Source: Psilocybe azurescens
Taxonomy: Eukaryota > Basidiomycota > Agaricomycetes > Agaricales > Agrocybaceae
Length of the DNA stretch: 64,000 nt
Direction of reading: 5' to 3'
Assembly (NCBI GenBank): GCA_023853785.1
Contig: JAJIRX010000214.1
Span: 124,001-188,000, forward strand
Within the stretch, counting starts at the first letter, position 1. Every line of letters begins with the position of its first letter. The notes beneath the pieces are model-generated. The model did no database searches and was not told the DNA's origin. It saw nothing but the letters and a program-made list of their open reading frames with translations. Of this stretch, positions 36,600 through 48,275 are shown in pieces. The translations under genes and the position numbers were made by a program.

Positions 36600-38098
36600 A
36601 GATTTCGTTTACGGCTGTCGGTGCTATAATACTTATCAAATACCAGACCTTTTCACCACCATTGCCGACCAAACAGTCTTTATAACATGCATATATATCT
36701 TGATCTTATTTAGTGGACAATTTTGTTTTGATTAATCATAATATCCACACAATACACCAGTGCCAATGAAAAAATTAAAGTTTATGAATGTCAGATATGG
36801 CATCACCGATGGCTTACCTATGGAAGCAAGTTTAGGTGGAAAGTAAAGATAGTCCCTGCCACGTAGGGCAGCTACATTGTGAGAGTGACTCGGGCTATAG
36901 AATGTACACATTTTATACATGTCACTCGGAGCCATAGATTGCTATAGAACACACCTATAACTAGAGGGTAGGTAGGACATACAATTTAGTGACTCAGTCA
37001 GTGCCATAGGATTCTATGGACAAGCTGAAATTCACCCAACATTGGCTTTGGCCACTGATGTTGTGGGCTTGGCCTGGCTCAGCCAATGTTACAAGTCAGG
37101 CACAGCTGCTCATTTAGTTGTCAATACTATGGAGCATTGATACAAATGTAGGAGTATAAATAGCTAAATAAATTCATTAGAGCTGTATATACTGTGAATC
37201 TGGACTCTGCAGTTGCATGAGATTGTACACAGCCAGTCAGTCTTTCTGCTGTAATACACAATATTTATATGCATGGAATGAATTAAACAGCTTAAAAATT
37301 TCTTTGAAGCTGAATATAATGGAGATGAAGGCTTTGCAGTTGTATTAGTTTGATTCTGGCTTGATTGCAGATACTACAGGATGCACAAAGCTGAAAATTC
37401 AGTAAAAAAACATAATATGGACAATGAATTGCTAATTTTAATATGTGTTTCTCTTATCTTTTACACTGTTCAACTATAATATGAAAGCACCTTGTATACA
37501 TGTATAATACTAGGCACATTACCACCCATAGGATGAGTATTACAATTATATGCACAGTGATCTGAATCAAAAGCTTATTAAATAACTCTAATGTTATAGG
37601 AAACTTTAGAAATTGAAAGAATACAACTGAATTGGACTTACACATTCCTAGTTAATAAGCATACAAATTTGCTTCTCACATAGCCTTTGACCAACTGATG
37701 ATTGTATGCAATCATTGATTTTAAGCCAATACATGGTATACCTCTGGCATTGTGATATCTTCTACAAGTGTATTAGCATCTGAAATTTTCTGCAATTCCA
37801 TATGACTGCAAGTTGTTCATGCAGTCAATATTGTAGTCATAAATTTTATTGTTGTTCAATGGACTGGATTCTTGGAATGTTTTATGTTTTAGCTGTCAAA
37901 TGCTTTAAAGCAGTCTGAGTTTAGATGGTTTGAGTGAGAGAAATATCCATTATCTACACTGAGATGCTTGCTACAGATTATGCTTGCAGCTTAACACTTC
38001 AATCAAATTTTACAATAACTAGTTTGTCCCTGGGAAGGGAAGCTTGCACTTTTAATAATTGTATGACACAAAAATCTTCAAAACAGAGGGTGAATATG
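36600..38098. other. AT-rich non-coding sequence
   Basis: GC falls noticeably from here to about 44 kb. No ORF with protein character. Probably old repeat DNA. Confidence 0.5.
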
Positions 38099-38100
38099 TA

Positions 38101-39787
38101 TGGCAGTCCATGTGGGTAAATATTCCCCATAAACATTTTATTGTGTGGAAATATATTTTGACCTTGCACAGTTATTTTTGATGCTCCCACAGATATCTTA
38201 AGTGATTTCTTAGCTCCCAGAAATATGTTTGAGTGCACAAAAACATTCTTTAAGATGTTTGGAAAATGTTCACACCCCTGAATTTATTTTAACCTAAAAT
38301 TTGCCGTGCACAGATATTTTAAATACCCCAAACATTATTGTGCAAGTTGCACACATTTTCTTGAAAATTTTCCAAGAACAGCCAGCTGGAATGCCATGAT
38401 TATGAAAATCTATCATGTCTGGCAAGTTGGCAGCACATTTGGAGTTGAAACTCCACTAGAGAAAACAGCCTACTTGACAGTTTATAGCCTGCCTACAAGT
38501 CAAGACATGAATGTCTGCAATGGAAGTATGGTTGAATAATTCTATTACTGTGCTAAAGTATATAAAGTATTAACAATTGAGCCTCCCTCCTTTGCTGAAG
38601 ACACTAGGGCAGATACAAGAGGCTGCCCAACTTGTATAATGGTTGTGCTAAAATGTGACACCCTTCACAAAGGGGTGTATTAGTGATGTATTTCTTGAAG
38701 CCTGAGCTGCAGCCTGTGGGAAATTTTGGGTGGGGCAGAAGGCCACATTTATTCTGTGTATTCCAAGGCATTGGCTGGATGGATTCTACTAAACAGGTTT
38801 TAAATGGAAGGTAGGATGATATGCAACAATTCCTGAAACTTTATTTGACTGTAGCTAAATATGAGTGAATGCAATAATTATAATAATGGGTCTATCAGCT
38901 AATTTACAATGATTCATCTGCTTTGTTGTTGTTGTTATCATCAATAATTAACAGGTCCCATAAAAATTCTTTGTGCTCATTGAACTCCTCAACACTATCA
39001 TCATTGATTAAGATTTCTTTCTCAAGCTCACACACCTCTTCAACTGCCATTATAACCTCTTGAAAGATAAGATCATTACAATACAAGAGTTTGAGGCATT
39101 GAAGTGCCTTGACAATGTCATTCCTCAGCCAGTCATGCCACTTGCTGATAGTAATACCTATGAACAAAAATGCATGCTCACTCAATACTGGCACATCACT
39201 ATTTACAATAGGCGCCCTTTGGGAAGTGTGTCGCATTTTAGCACAGCCACTATACAAGTTGGGCAGCCTCTTGTATCTGCCCTAGTGTCTTCAGCAAAGG
39301 AGGGAGGCTCAATTGTTAATACTTTATATACTTTAGTACAGTAATAGAATTATTCAACCATACTTCCATTGCAGACATTCATGTCTTGACTTGTAGGCAG
39401 GCTATAAACTGTCAAGTAGGCTGTTTTCTCTAGTAGAGTTTCAACTCAAAATGTGCTGCCAACTTGCCAGACATGATAGATTTTCATAATCATGGCATTC
39501 CAGCTAGCTGTTCTGGGAAAATTTTCAAGAAAATGTGTGCAACTTGCACAATAATGTTTGGGGTCTTTAAAATATCTGTGCATGGCAAATTTTAGGTTAA
39601 AATAAATTTAGGGGTGTGAACATTTTCCAAACATATTAAAGAATGTTTCTGCTCACTCAAACATATTTATGGGCAGTTAAAAATCACTTAAGATATCTGT
39701 GGGAATATCAAAAATAACTGTGCAAGGTCAAAATATATTTCCACACAGTGAAATGTTTATGGGAATATTTATCTACATGGACTGCCA
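38101..39787. mobile_element. Fold-back element with ~590-bp inverted repeats
   Basis: The left arm starts TGGCAGTCCATGTGGG at 38101. The right arm ends in the reverse complement, CCATGGACTGCCA-like, at 39787. The arms match over about 590 bases (38101-38690 and 39200-39787) at roughly 90% by eye. Both ends are bordered by TA (38099-38100 and 39788-39789), consistent with a 2-bp target duplication. The unique centre encodes a hAT-like C-terminal fragment on the minus strand. Inside the arms lies an AGGGGTGTGAACATTTTCC motif resembling hAT ends, oriented inward. Confidence 0.85.
38904..39257 (-). pseudogene. hAT-like transposase C-terminal fragment
   Basis: A 117-codon ORF in the loop and inner right arm of the fold-back element. 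It contains FLFIGITISKWHDWLRNDIV followed by ALQCLKLLYCNDLIFQEV and an acidic end. This resembles the last part of the hAT dimerisation domain (FSSAGLTISKRRNRL followed by ALQCLK). The Arg-Arg-Asn motif is degraded and the catalytic core is absent. Probably a passenger fragment rather than a working gene. Confidence 0.55.
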
Positions 39788-39789
39788 TA

Positions 39790-41210
39790 AATATGAGGCT
39801 TAGCTCATAAGGATTTTGGAGTAATATATGTCTTTTATGATTTCTCTGTGGGTACTGAGACTTTTACAAATCTCTACTCTAACACAATACCATTTCCAGA
39901 CCTTCTCAGGGTCACTATCAGCAGGTACATGCTTCGACCTGAAGTGTGGGGTTCAAATTCTGAATAATCTCTTCTCTAACACAGTATCATTTCCAGCCCT
40001 TCTTAGTGTCGCTATCAGTGGGTACATGCTTCAAGCTAAATAAATTGGTGGTCTTTTCAACCTAATAAAACACAATTTGACCCTCTTGGCCTTGGAAATA
40101 CAAAACAACAGGGAGCTAGATTGTGAAGCTAGACTGTGTGCCCTATATCTCAGTTGGCCTCTTGCTGGATATAAAGTCAATATTTAGACTTGAGTTGTGT
40201 GAGGTGAACTCTTCAAGTATTTCTAGCTTTCAAATGTGCAAAGCACTACTTTCAAATTCAAAAGTGAACAATAGATTGCTATAGCTTGACACACCATTTA
40301 TGTCCTCAAAGTTCTTAATACTTTCAGAAATGCAGACACAGAATAAAATCTGAACTGTATGTTCTTAGGGTAAAACTTACTTGCTTGATATCTATTATAG
40401 ATACTTTTAATTTATAGCTACAGGTACATACAATGTCAGAGAATAATTTAGTAAGTTGAATCACTGTTGCAAACCCCTGAGTTACATATTTTGCAAACCA
40501 TAAGCCTTTCTACAACCAATCAGATCACTACTCAATAATCTATGTGGTCATTGTGTGCCCAGCTAGTGCTTGGCACTCTTCAGCTGTTGTTCTCTCAGGC
40601 ATATGGACTGCAATGTTGACAGTAAAATGGCTTTAATATTTGCCTTGAAACCCAGCTGACAATGGGTTTTAATTATGCCATGTTATTCAATTTGTTCATC
40701 AGCTCAGCACCTGTTGAACTCCTATCATGAGTCAACCTTGCATGGGGCTATGCATCATTCTGTTTCTCTTATTGGTTGAGAATACTCTTCATGTCCATAT
40801 ACTCTGATTCATTCAGCTAGACATGTGTGCATTGTTCATTATTGCTTCCAGAATATGAAGACTTGCTTGGCAGTCCTTGTTTTTTTTTTATGTTTCCAGG
40901 ACAGCTAAAGCTACCCTTGCCCATACTGCAATCAAATTCATTTAATGAGAACTGAGCTGATTTGTTCTGACAGTCCATGATGCATGAGGACCTGTATTGC
41001 ACTCCATGAGACCTCTAGAGTATTTTGGCACTAAGTTTTAATTATATCATGTAGTTAGTGCATGCTAATTTTAGAACACACAATCAACTGCACTGTGTCT
41101 CAATCATAGCTAATGCCTTTCTCTTCCTCTGTTGTTCTTCAGGCAATGCATAGTTATCTTTTTACAGATAGTATATCATTGTTTACAATATTTAGCCCAA
41201 CTGCCCAGTA
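39790..41210. repeat. AT-rich sequence with a ~70-bp direct repeat
   Basis: CTCTAACACAATACCATTTCC at about 39878 recurs as CTCTAACACAGTATCATTTCC at about 39972, each followed by a CTATCAGCAGGTACATGCTTC-like block. Elsewhere only AT-rich sequence without genes; the 61-codon minus ORF at 40817-41002 is not supported. Confidence 0.5.
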
Positions 41211-41215
41211 TTTAG

Positions 41216-41632
41216 ACATAATTATTCATACTGCTTAGCTGTGAGCCAATACTGCTTATTTTGTAGTTTCCTCATACTTCGTGAACATATCACTGCTCAC
41301 TTATATACATCTGGATGCCACAAAATTTAGCTACTCTTCATTATGCATCCTTTTACACAGCTAGCTGTGCAATGGTCCCTTCACCAGTCCGGTTTTTTAA
41401 GGTCCTGGGATGAAGTACAACTGGTCTCAGTCTTGGTCCATTGCCTTGGGGGCTCAAAACCAGACCAGACCAGACTTTCAAGCACTAATAATTATGCCAT
41501 TCATACTGCTTAGCTGTGAGCTAATATTGCTTATTTTATAGTTTCCCTCATTCTTTGTGAACATATTACAGCTCACTTATATACATCTGGATGCCAAAAA
41601 AATCCAGCTAATCTTTATTATACATTCTCTAT
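41216..41632. repeat. Direct repeat (~140 bp) flanking a small insert
   Basis: A block starting ATTCATACTGCTTAGCTGTG at about 41227 and running through CTCACTTATATACATCTGGATGCCA recurs at about 41493 with roughly 85% identity. Between them, about 41373-41480, a segment begins ACCAGTCCGGTTTTTT and ends AAAACCAGACCAGACC, so it has short inverted ends and could be a small MITE. Confidence 0.6.
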
Positions 41633-41885
41633 GGAACATATATTGTGCAATAAATGATTTACACATGATAGCTTATTTTTAGGCTGTTTTTCTGCATGTT
41701 AGTTGGCCATTAGCCTCACTTCCATATGTTGGGAAGTAAATAAATTTTAACACAAGTTGACACTGTTTTGTAAATGTTACAAATAGTCCATACAATTTAG
41801 AATTCATATGTTTTTGAAATTGAACTTAAATCAACTATAACACCATTTAATCCTCATGAAATTACATAATTTAAAATGTACTGGA

Positions 41886-43293
41886 AAGCCCCGGATCACA
41901 GCTTTCAGGAGATATAACATATTTTTGCATTTGTTGGGTTCATCTATTATTATTATGTACTTTATAAAATAACACATCTGGACAGTTTCTTTGTGGCCTG
42001 TTGGAATATGGGTATCTATATAAACTAGTACTTTGTGTGACTCCACTTTGCTTTCAAAACATATAAAACTCTTCTAGACATACTATTGATTGATTTCACA
42101 TAGTATTCCTGGGGTATTTTCTCCCACTCCTCCAGTATTCTGCCCTACAACCCCTGTATACCCTTGGAGCATTTTTTTGTATTCTACAAAGCATATTTCG
42201 AGAATATGCCACAGATTTTCAAATTGGATTGAGATTTAGTTATTATGCTGGCCAGTCCATGAACTCTATTTTATGGTCTTTAAGCTATTTATGAGCCTTT
42301 TAGGTGTGTGCTTGAGGTCATTATCTTGCTGAAAGATGAAATCATCCTGATTAAGGTTGTAATACTCCAGAGTTTTAAAAGACATAGTCATCCAAAATGC
42401 TTACATAGAGTTCTCAATACATCTTGCCTTCTATCCTGCATAAATAGCTAACACCACTTGTTGTTATACCACTCCAAATCATCATATGTCTTTCTCTAAA
42501 TTTGATGGTTTTCTACGCTGAGTTTGGAGAGGAGAACCAGCCTTTTCCTCACTCACTGCCTTCCATCTAACCCAATTCAATTGATCTTGGTCTTATCTTT
42601 GAACATAACATGTTTACAGTCTTTTCTGTTCAGTTTTCATACTTTTGGACAAATTTCAAGCAAGCCTTCCTATAGTTCTTAGAGAGGAATAGCTTTTTGA
42701 GCTTGACTTGTGCTACAAGATCTTTTTTTTGAGGGAATTTTGAATGGTTCAGATGGAGATAGATGTGTTGGTAATAGTGAGAAGCTGGCAGCGAGTTGTG
42801 TGGAAGTATCAGCCTTTCCAGTGGAGAAAAGTCAAACTAGATGGCAGTGGTCATGGGGAGTGAGCTTAGAAAAATGGTCTTCATGATTTTTTTCATCAAT
42901 AACTCTATCCCAAACATATTAACCAAATAGTATATTTCAAAGCAACAAGTTTGACATCAGTTTTGCAAATAGAAACACCATTTTCCAGCATAAAGATGAT
43001 ATTAGAGCATAATTTAAAAGAGAGAGAATGCATGACTGTGTAGCAGAGAATAATGGGATATAAACTTGGGGAATGTAAAGTTTCAGTTTTTGTTATATAC
43101 TTCCAATATGTTTTCATTCATTTGATATTTTTTTGCATATTTACAATAACAAAAACCTTATTTTGTTAATTCCAACAGGCTGCAAAGAAACTGTCTGGAT
43201 GTATGTTATTTTTATAAAGTATTTAATAATAATAGATAAACCAAACAAATACAAACATATGTTACATCTCCTGAAAGATGTGATCCAAGGCTT
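41886..43293 (-). mobile_element. Tc1/mariner-like element remnant
   Basis: Inverted ends of about 130-150 bases run inward from about 41886 (AAGCCCCGGATCACAGC) and 43293 (reverse complement AAGCCTTGGATCACATC), and share TTTCAGGAGAT and CTGTCYGGATG... blocks. The minus-strand interior translates in broken frames to Tc1-type transposase. The DDE signature FQQDNDLKHTPK (about 42300-42335) equals the classic FQQDNDPKHTSK, and KINWVRWKAVSEEK lies upstream (about 42540). Several stops make it non-functional. Confidence 0.8.
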
Positions 43294-43329
43294 GGGGTTT
43301 AACCCCAAGGCCAAGCCAGGGCCAACCAG

Positions 43330-43950
43330 GGCTGACCTCATGTGACTGTAAAGCTCTCATTCACTGCATATTCAGCTGCAATTAAATTTTTGATTGTCTT
43401 CAGCCCTATACTTTCATTCAATTCTGTCAATATTTAATCTTTGGCCAATTGAAAATCAGCCATGTCCAACCTTGGGGCCAACCTCATATAACTGTAAAGC
43501 TCTCATTCACCACATGTTTAGTTTCAATGTTTTTTTTTCAGTCATGTATATTCATTCAATTTGATTAATATTTAATATTATGGCCTACTGAATAATCAGC
43601 TGTGACCAACCTGTAATACCAGCTGAACTGGGCCCGACTTGAGGCCGACCTCATGCAACTGTATTGCTCTCATTCACTGCATATTCTGTTTCAATGTTTT
43701 TTTTTCAGTCATGCACTTCCATCTAATTCTGTCAATATTTAATATTTAGGCCAATTGAATGGTCAGCTGTAGCCAACCTGGGATCAACCCTATGCAACTG
43801 TAAAGCTCTCATCCTCTGCATATTCTGTTTCAATTTTTTTTTCAGTCATGTACTTCTATCCAATTCTGTCAATATATAATATTTTGGCCAGTTAAATAAT
43901 CAGTTGTGGCCGACCTGTAACATCAGCTGAGCTGGGGCTGAGCTGGGGCT
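43330..43950. repeat. Diverged tandem repeat, ~150-bp unit, four copies
   Basis: The phrase CTGTAAAGCTCTCATTCACTG (with variants) recurs at about 43347, 43493, 43660 and 43799. Each is followed by a T-rich run, CAGTCATGTACTTCCATTCAA, TTCTGTCAATATTTAATATT and a GGCCAATTGAATRATCAGC block. Between units a GGCCAACCTGGGGCCGACCTC-like segment is kept. Units are about 80% alike. Confidence 0.85.
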
Positions 43951-44119
43951 GTCAGTCGTTATTGTTTATCGTTGTCTGTATCAGATAACAACTAGCTGTC
44001 ATCTTCATACTGCTGCTATGCTACGGCTCCGCCTGCTGGTGGCCATGGTTCGATCGGATCACCTATGCCTTGTGTCTGTAGCGTAGCATAAAAGCAACAT
44101 TTAAACTGGCTTAATATAT
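43951..44119. other. Short spacer, weak tRNA-like motif only
   Basis: Contains GGTTCGATCGG, which partly resembles a polymerase III B box, but no cloverleaf or A box could be drawn. Confidence 0.3.
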
Positions 44120-45090
44120 GAAAAAATAAAGAAAGGACAATGAACAGGCAATGCAGAAAACAATGACGGTCCCAAACTTCATCAAGTTCTGCGCGTCCAG
44201 CGGCGCATCCACTCGAGCTTGATCGTTATCTTGCCCTGCAATGGCGTGGGACGCACGTGTCGACATAGGGGGGAGGGGCGTGAATGGCTGCATGAACCAA
44301 AAATAAAATAAAAAATTAGTAAAGACGAAATGAGCGAAAGTAAGATAGCAGAGGAGAGGAGAAGAAACATACGACATTCCCCTCCGCATTAAACCCAAAC
44401 TCGTTCGCTCCTCCCCCTTCCCCTGCCCCAACACTAACCACTCATCCACCCCTACAGCAACCTCTCCTAAATTTTCCTTCCCACCAAATCCTTATCCCAC
44501 ACCACTGCCTCCACACCCCTAGGCGCAGCCTCTCAAATAGAAGGGGAAGTGAAAGGTGAACGCTGGAGGGGAGGGCCGGAAGGTAGGGTTCATGGTGCGC
44601 TTTTGGACGGAGGTTTGGAAGCAGGCGGTGAGGAGGGATATTACTACGAAAATTAACATGGTGAGTGGAGTGAAGAGAAGAGAAGAGAGAAAAGGAACGG
44701 TAGGCAAAGGGAAAGAGAGAAGAACGTACGGATCATTGCTCGTCCCACCCCTATCCTTCCCCAGAAAGCCCTCATACCCCAGGACTTGCATCCTTAAAAT
44801 AACAACGGGTGGCTCGCCCGCTACGTACGCAAGGCCTTTACGTCCGCCTCCCAGTACCAGTTTCTTTCTTTCCCATCCCTATGCCGCCCCAAACCGATAG
44901 CGGTGGCCTTGCTGAGCCCTTTTCGAGGCCGCTGGAGTGCTTGAGCTGCTTGATCCCGCCGGAGGGGACCCGACAGCGGTAAAGCGCAGTGCGCGCTTGA
45001 TTTCCCCCTTTGGGGTGTCAGCGTGGCTTGTGTTCATCCTCCTCCCACGGCATTGGTGAAAGTAGGCACGGGCGTGAGCGTCGTCGGCGG
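44120..45090 (-). pseudogene. C2-domain gene fragment (possibly phosphatidylserine decarboxylase N-terminus)
   Basis: Minus-strand pieces in order: an Ala/Ser-rich lead (about 45,000-44,880), then the C2 start VVILRMQVLGYEGFLGKDRG and NDP at a GTACGT donor (44729), then FQTSVQKRTMNPTF (about 44620), AFTFHFPFYL (about 44545), AVVWDKDLVG (about 44490, other frame), GEVAVGVDEWLVLGQ (about 44440), a GTATGT donor (about 44370), and finally FTPLP-MSTRAS followed in another frame by GKITIKLEWMRR. This is a complete calcium/lipid-binding C2 layout. In my memory it is closest to the C2 region of fungal phosphatidylserine decarboxylases, but the catalytic domain is not here. At least three frame changes. 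Truncated upstream where MITE A begins. Confidence 0.6.
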
Positions 45091-45094
45091 AGAC

Positions 45095-45341
45095 CTGTCC
45101 TTGCTCTCCCACCGTCTCACATTTTCAGTGTCACACGTGATGCGTCAGCATCCCTTTGCCCTAAGTACAACTAAGTTATGTTCATTCTTAAGTAATTTAA
45201 CATACACTATCCACCTAACCTAACTGACCACTCTAGCCCTCTAACCTAACTGAGAATGTGCTACTGCTCAGAGAAATGGATAGCTAAGTCCTAGCTCTAA
45301 CCTATCAAGCCCTAACTACCCAACTCTAACTTAACTGGCGT
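45095..45341 (+). mobile_element. MITE copy A (partial)
   Basis: Starts with CTCTCCCACCGTCTCACATTT, the same terminus as copies B and C, then shares GTGTCACACGTGATGCGTCAG, the CCCTTTGCCCTAAG block and the CTAACC-rich body. It stops after about 245 bases and is followed immediately by copy B in opposite orientation. Confidence 0.75.
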
Positions 45342-45776
45342 TCCTTTCCCACGCCTCACGTTACTTAAAAATAAAATATGTAAAATTTAAGGGTATATAA
45401 TTATTTATAACCATCAACCACAAATGCCGGTTGGGTAGTGTGGTTATTGATGCGAGTTATTAATTGTGTGCTTGATGGTTCCATTCCTGGTGAATACATT
45501 TCTTTAAACATAAATTTTATTATACTTAGGGCAATTTGGATTGCCCTGAGTCTTTTAATAGTACTTCTAGCTATGTTAGATATTGTTAGGTAGTTAGGCT
45601 ACTTAGGAGGTCAGAGTTAGTTAGGGTCTGTTCAGCAACGAAAATGCGGGCGCATTTTCAGTTTGATGGCAGCTGGATTATTCCAGATTATTCCCACTAC
45701 CCAAATATGGAAGTCATGCGTGACGCGCTGATTATCTTTGATCATTCACATTCCTGTCTTCTCCCTCATTGATCTA

Positions 45777-47120
45777 ATGCCTCGAGGGTCCGATCTGGCG
45801 TCAAGGCAGCTCATTATTGCTGCTGGATATGTTGTAAATGTTATTGGGATTGCTGCTAACCTCTATGCCTCACCTATATACTGGAAACAAGCCTACCACA
45901 CATCAAAACTGACTGAGAAGAATGGGTGAAAGAATTAATCAATGGCCATCATGACCGCATGTGGACGGAACTTGGGATGCGTGTACATGTCTTTTTGGCG
46001 CTTTGTACATGAGCTCCGGGTTGTCTGTGGATTGGGAGATTCTCGTTATGTAGGGTTAAATGAGCAGGTAGCAATCTTTCTATACATGTGCGTTACTGGC
46101 CTCTCAATCAGACATGTTGCGGAAAGATTCCAGCGCTCAAATGATACCATATCCAAGTAAGTCACAGTAGCTACATACACCACAAATAGTGCTATTGTTT
46201 ATTTGAAAATTGCAGGTACTTTCGCAAAATTCTTGACGCAGTATCCTCTGGAGCATTTTACAACAAACATGTCCAGCTTCCAAGGGTGAACGACACCACA
46301 CCTGAGTATATCCACCACAGCTCTAAATTCTTTCCCTTCTTTCAAAATGCCATTGGAGCAATGGATGGCACACATATCAATTGCAACCCTTCAGCAGGTG
46401 ATCGGCATGCTGCACGTAATCGCAAAGGTGGCGTCTCTCAGAATTGCCTTGCCTGTGTTTCTTTTTCCATGCGGTTTCTCTATTTTCTAAGTGGCTGGGA
46501 AGGATCTGCAGCTGATGCTACAATGTATGCTACTTCAAGACTTGTTGATCTCACCATTCCTGAGGGAAAGTACTACCTTGCAGATGCAGGATTTGGGATA
46601 TGTGATGCTCTACTTGTTCCCTATCGTGGTATCCGTTACCACCTTGCAGAGTGGGGATGGGCACAGCTTCGGGTGAGTTCAGATAGTTGCAATAAACAGC
46701 AGCCATTCTCAATTCACTCATAGGCCAGTAAACAAGGAAGAACTATATAACTTATGACACTCCTCAGCCCGAAATGTTGTTGAGAGGGTGTTTGGTGCAT
46801 TGAAAAAACGCTGGAGTATCCTTACCCAACCACCTCAGTTTTCAATGGCAATTCAAGCACAAATCCCTCCTGGACTTGCTGCGACACACAATTTTATCAT
46901 GGAAACTGATCCACACGATATTGATAACTACTTGACCGGCATTCCACAAGACGATCTAGACCCTAATCCAGGAGTGGTAATGGAGAATGAGTTTGGGACA
47001 TTAGCAAATCAGTCAGTATCACGAGCAGAGAAGGGACGAGCAGCATTACATCGTGATCAGATTGCACAGGCAATGTGGGATGACTACCAGGCTAAATTAC
47101 GAGTAGTAGCAGACATGTAG
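45777..47120 (+). pseudogene. Harbinger DDE transposase
   Basis: Begins MPRGSDLASRQLIIAAGY. Further blocks are WVKELINGHHDRMWTELGM, FLYMCVTGLSIRHVAERFQR followed by a GTAAGT donor (46157), then exon YFRKILDAVSSGAFYN. The DDE core is GAMDGTHINC (first Asp about 46364), WEGSAADATM, YYLADAGFG (second Asp about 46584), PYRGIRYHLAEWG and NVVERVFGALKKRW (Glu about 46780). An intron runs from GTGAGT (46673) to about 46723. Damage: two frame changes between 45925 and 46010, a one-base phase mismatch at the last intron, and a TGA at 46755-46757 where family members have CGA (a C-to-T change). The nuclease triad is present but the chain is broken. Confidence 0.9.
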
Positions 47121-47219
47121 AGAAACTAGCAATAAAAGAACGTAAGTAGTGTAAATGATCGTGTTAGTAAAAGAATGTAAGGTAATAAAGCATGGTGAAG
47201 ATGGAACAGGATGAATCAC

Positions 47220-48275
47220 AAGAGTACTACAGTGATACCAAGATTATTAAGCTGGATTCGGACCCATTCTTGATGAACGTCAGCTTCTGTAAGTGCTAGG
47301 TACACATCGGCAGCAGACTGATCAGCTTTTAGAAAGTCAACAAGGACAGCACACTGTGTGGTAGTGAGCCAATTCTTCTCGCTGGCTGAGGACAGTTGTG
47401 ATGGCCTTCACGTCGAACTGGAGTGGGGTCAACTCCAGTGGAAGGAGGTGCAAGCGCACTAGCAAAGGCGGTATTGAAGGTCCCGAGGGATTCAGCCATA
47501 CTAAAAAGTGCATTGGCTCCATTTGACGCGACAGCACGCTTTGCAGAAGGCCGAGTTGGTGTAGCAGGCTCTCGTTTTCTCTTGCTACTCAAGCTAGAAG
47601 GTTGAGGGATCTAAACAAGATTTTTCCATAAATAAAGTGACCGGACAAACTCCAAGAGCAGTGACACACCTCTTCGATATCTGAGGACTCATCTGGCTGC
47701 TCCACCACAGAAGGTCCGTCCATATCTTCATCAGAATCAACAGAGGATGAAGCAGGTCGCTGAGATGACAAGGAAGAAGGTGCAGACGACGCATGGTAAA
47801 CATTGACACCAGCAACAGTTGCGGGCATCAATTCCTCCATCTTGTGAAAGTATGGCCAGCCTCTGTTCCGAATGGCTTAGCCTGGGGGTGCACTTTAACG
47901 TAGTCGTCCCATGAGGATGCAGTGTGGATGTCAATTGTAGCACCGGTCTCATCGTCCCAAGTCCATCCTGAGACGCACTGGATCGCACGGATGACTCGAT
48001 AAAGCTTTCGAAACTTGATAACAGTTAGTAACGAGGTGGAAAATGGATAGCATGGATATAGGATGTACCGCACAATACTTGTTCCCACATGATTTCGCAT
48101 TCTTGGCAGCACCGCGTTCCAGCAAGGGGAGCAAGATGCTTTGCTACTTTCTGAAATGTTGTTGCCTTGAAGCTAGCACCATCACCAGCTTCAGCCTTGT
48201 GAGCAACAAGAAAGTCAACGAGGCGGAAGCTCTTCGAGAGTGGTCCAGTGAGCTGAAGGAGACATTATGAATAAG
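47220..48275 (-). pseudogene. Harbinger Myb/SANT-like DNA-binding protein
   Basis: The second Harbinger gene, whose product usually helps the transposase bind DNA and enter the nucleus. Blocks: FRLVDFLVAHKAEAGDGA, FKATTFQKVAKHLAPL (about 48170), GAAKNAKSCGNKY, an intron, IQCVSGWTWDDETGATID (about 47960), WDDYVKVHPQAKPF (about 47890), MEELMPATVAGVNVYHASS (about 47840), an acidic Ser-rich linker, and KRKREPATPTRPSAKRA (about 47570), a likely nuclear signal. A frame change at the G4 run 48126-48129 and another after AKPF (about 47875) interrupt it. Confidence 0.8.

Noticed and set aside
44040..44075. tRNA or SINE head
   Set aside because: Only a partial B-box-like GGTTCGATCGG; no A box, acceptor stem or cloverleaf.
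45170..45330. Chromosome end or interstitial telomere
   Set aside because: The CTAACC-like steps are irregular and belong to a MITE body present in three copies.
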